Below, one piece after another: positions 7,685 to 8,382 of a stretch of DNA of 8,382 nucleotides (position 1 is the stretch's first letter; each line of letters begins with the position of its first letter). The stretch is taken from the NCBI GenBank assembly GCA_028822745.1, contig JAPKCZ010000066.1:1-8382 (forward strand), in the 5' to 3' direction. Below the pieces are notes generated by a model, which ran no database searches, was not told the origin of the DNA, and saw nothing but the letters and a program-made list of their open reading frames with translations. This DNA is from Kiritimatiellia bacterium (GTDB lineage Bacteria; Verrucomicrobiota; Kiritimatiellia; UBA8416; JAIOPI01). A program made the translations under genes and the position numbers.

Positions 7685-7713
7685 ATTGTACACGGCCCCC
7701 ATATGGCTCTTAA
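7685..7713 (-). promoter_or_regulatory. Candidate minus-strand promoter for the TPR-MshEN gene
   Basis: On the minus strand, TTAAGA (7713-7708, four of six consensus bases) is followed after 17 bases by TACAAT (7690-7685, five of six). Transcription would begin near 7678, giving a leader of roughly 155 bases before the ATG at 7520. The boxes are good but the leader is long, so a nearer promoter remains possible. Confidence 0.35.
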
Positions 7714-7756
7714 AAATCCGCCCTCACTTCGCACGCAACGAAACTTACAAATGCAT

Positions 7757-7785
7757 TTGCAATCGAGACATAGCAGTGTGATACT
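7757..7785 (+). promoter_or_regulatory. Candidate extended -10 promoter for the GspE-like gene
   Basis: TTGCAA (7757-7762, four of six consensus bases) is followed after exactly 17 bases by GATACT (7780-7785, four of six). A TG sits in the extended -10 position (7777-7778). The palindrome AAATGCATTT (7749-7758) overlaps the -35 box and could be a repressor site. The predicted leader before the ATG at 7884 is about 90 bases. Confidence 0.4.
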
Positions 7786-7828
7786 GAGTCTTCGTTACGT
7801 GCCAAGCGGCGGCTACTTTTACGTTTCT

Positions 7829-7855
7829 GTGTCCTCGCGCTGTCGCCGTGGACAC
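7829..7855 (+). promoter_or_regulatory. Hairpin in the predicted GspE leader
   Basis: GTGTCC (7829-7834) pairs with GGACAC (7850-7855). Within the 15-base loop, GCG (7837-7839) can pair with CGC (7844-7846). The structure ends 15 bases before the Shine-Dalgarno sequence (7871-7877), so it leaves that site free. It might stabilise the message or mark a processing site. It matches no riboswitch class that I recognise. Confidence 0.35.
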
Positions 7856-7883
7856 CGCTGCACTTTTTCGAAGGGAGAACACG

Positions 7884-8382
7884 ATGGCCGAAACCGCACT
7901 TCGTAATAAGATTTCTAAAATCCTACTCGCCAATGGCATTCTGGATGCCGAGACATTGGCCGCGGCCGAAGAAGAAGCGCGTTCCCAGGGGCTTCGGCTT
8001 GAAAAGCATTTAACAGAAAAGAAGCTCGTCAAGTCATCGGACATGACCCTGACATTGGCCGAATATCTCAAAATGCCCCCTATCACGCTGGCGCATTTCA
8101 CACCGGACGCGGCGTTGTTAAATCTGGTTCCACGTGAAACCATGGCGAAACGGTTGCTTGTCCCGGTCGCCAAGGTCGGAAAAAGCCTTACGGTTGCCAT
8201 GGGCGACCCCTTCGACTTGATGACCATTGACGAAATCACAACCTTGACCGGCCTTGAGGTCACACCGGTGGCGGCACCCGATGTCGACATTGGCAACGTA
8301 TTGACGAAAGTTTTTGAAGAAACGTCGCAGAACTTCGACATGGAAGAGCTCATGCGCGACGGCGAGAGCGATGTTGAAGTGG
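7884..8382 (+). CDS. gspE: GspE/PilB-type assembly ATPase, N-terminal part (runs off the right edge)
   Basis: This is the cytoplasmic motor ATPase of a type II secretion or type IV pilus machine, which powers pseudopilus or pilus assembly at the inner membrane. Only 166 residues are in the window, all within or just after the N-terminal domain (T2SSE_N/MshEN); the Walker motifs of the C-terminal ATPase would lie beyond the edge. Two related helical repeats are visible (about 6-32 and 36-62), followed by the alpha/beta part: NLVPRETMAKRLLVPVAK (80-97), LTVAMGDPFD (102-111), and TTLTGLEVTPVAAP (119-132). An acidic segment (145-166) begins the linker. The start is well supported by AAGGGAG (7871-7877), six bases before the ATG. 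The repeats are degenerate against the c-di-GMP-binding RLGxxL motif of MshE. The N-terminal domain cannot separate GspE from PilB or MshE, so the symbol is provisional. An overlapping minus-strand open frame opposite this gene is a shadow. Confidence 0.85.
   Translation, partial: MAETALRNKISKILLANGILDAETLAAAEEEARSQGLRLEKHLTEKKLVKSSDMTLTLAEYLKMPPITLAHFTPDAALLNLVPRETMAKRLLVPVAKVGKSLTVAMGDPFDLMTIDEITTLTGLEVTPVAAPDVDIGNVLTKVFEETSQNFDMEELMRDGESDVEV

Larger units (their letters stand above)
7521..7883. promoter_or_regulatory. 363-base divergent control region between TPR-MshEN and GspE-like genes
   Basis: No convincing gene lies here. The region holds candidate promoters for both directions (7685-7713 minus, 7757-7785 plus), an inverted repeat near the minus-strand start (7556-7568), a palindrome overlapping the plus-strand -35 box (7749-7758) and a hairpin in the predicted GspE leader (7829-7855). 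The gap is clearly longer than the other gaps in the window (108-209 bases). This suggests regulated divergent transcription or an unrecognised small RNA or leader element. Confidence 0.5.

Noticed and set aside
7745..8353. A 202-codon minus-strand open frame opposite the GspE-like gene
   Set aside because: The + strand frame has clear T2SSE_N motifs and a strong ribosome binding site. The minus-strand product is Ser/Ala/Arg-rich low-complexity sequence without a domain.

Overview
The window reads as a piece of a chromosome from a Gram-negative (two-membrane) bacterium of moderate to high GC content. Genes of the type II secretion / type IV pilus superfamily imply an inner membrane assembly platform and usually an outer membrane secretin. 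The lineage cannot be fixed from this sequence. The proteins look unlike those of enteric bacteria, and a PVC-superphylum or other environmental lineage is only a guess. Six protein-coding genes are supported. No rRNA, tRNA, CRISPR array, insertion sequence or phage gene was seen.

Left part (1-4744), membrane and envelope functions. A VTT-domain (TVP38/TMEM64, DedA superfamily) membrane protein on the + strand may have its true start outside the window. It converges on a very long minus-strand gene. That 1301-residue protein joins two separate GT-C membrane glycosyltransferase modules: a YfhO-like N-terminal half and a PMT_2/ArnT-like C-terminal half. Its frame is fully open and an internal ATG sits exactly at the module border, so it looks like a gene fusion.

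Right part (4745-8382), secretion/pilus assembly. Diverging from the glycosyltransferase gene is a translationally coupled pair: a short ExeA/GspA/MshM-type AAA ATPase, and a GspB-like single-pass membrane protein with Pro/Ala-rich linkers and a small C-terminal beta domain. The pair ends at a plausible intrinsic terminator. Facing it is a minus-strand gene for a 280-residue protein with a TPR-like N-terminus and a stand-alone GspE N-terminal (MshEN-type) domain without an ATPase. A 363-base divergent control region separates that gene from the start of a GspE/PilB-type assembly ATPase, which runs off the right edge with only its N-terminal domain present.

The likely working unit is a T2SS, MSHA-like or type IV pilus machine. 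The ExeA/GspB pair would act in the inner membrane and periplasm, GspE/PilB would be the cytoplasmic motor, and the TPR-MshEN protein is a candidate accessory or regulatory partner. The two points most worth following are that unusual ATPase-free MshEN protein, divergent from the motor gene, and the double GT-C fusion.
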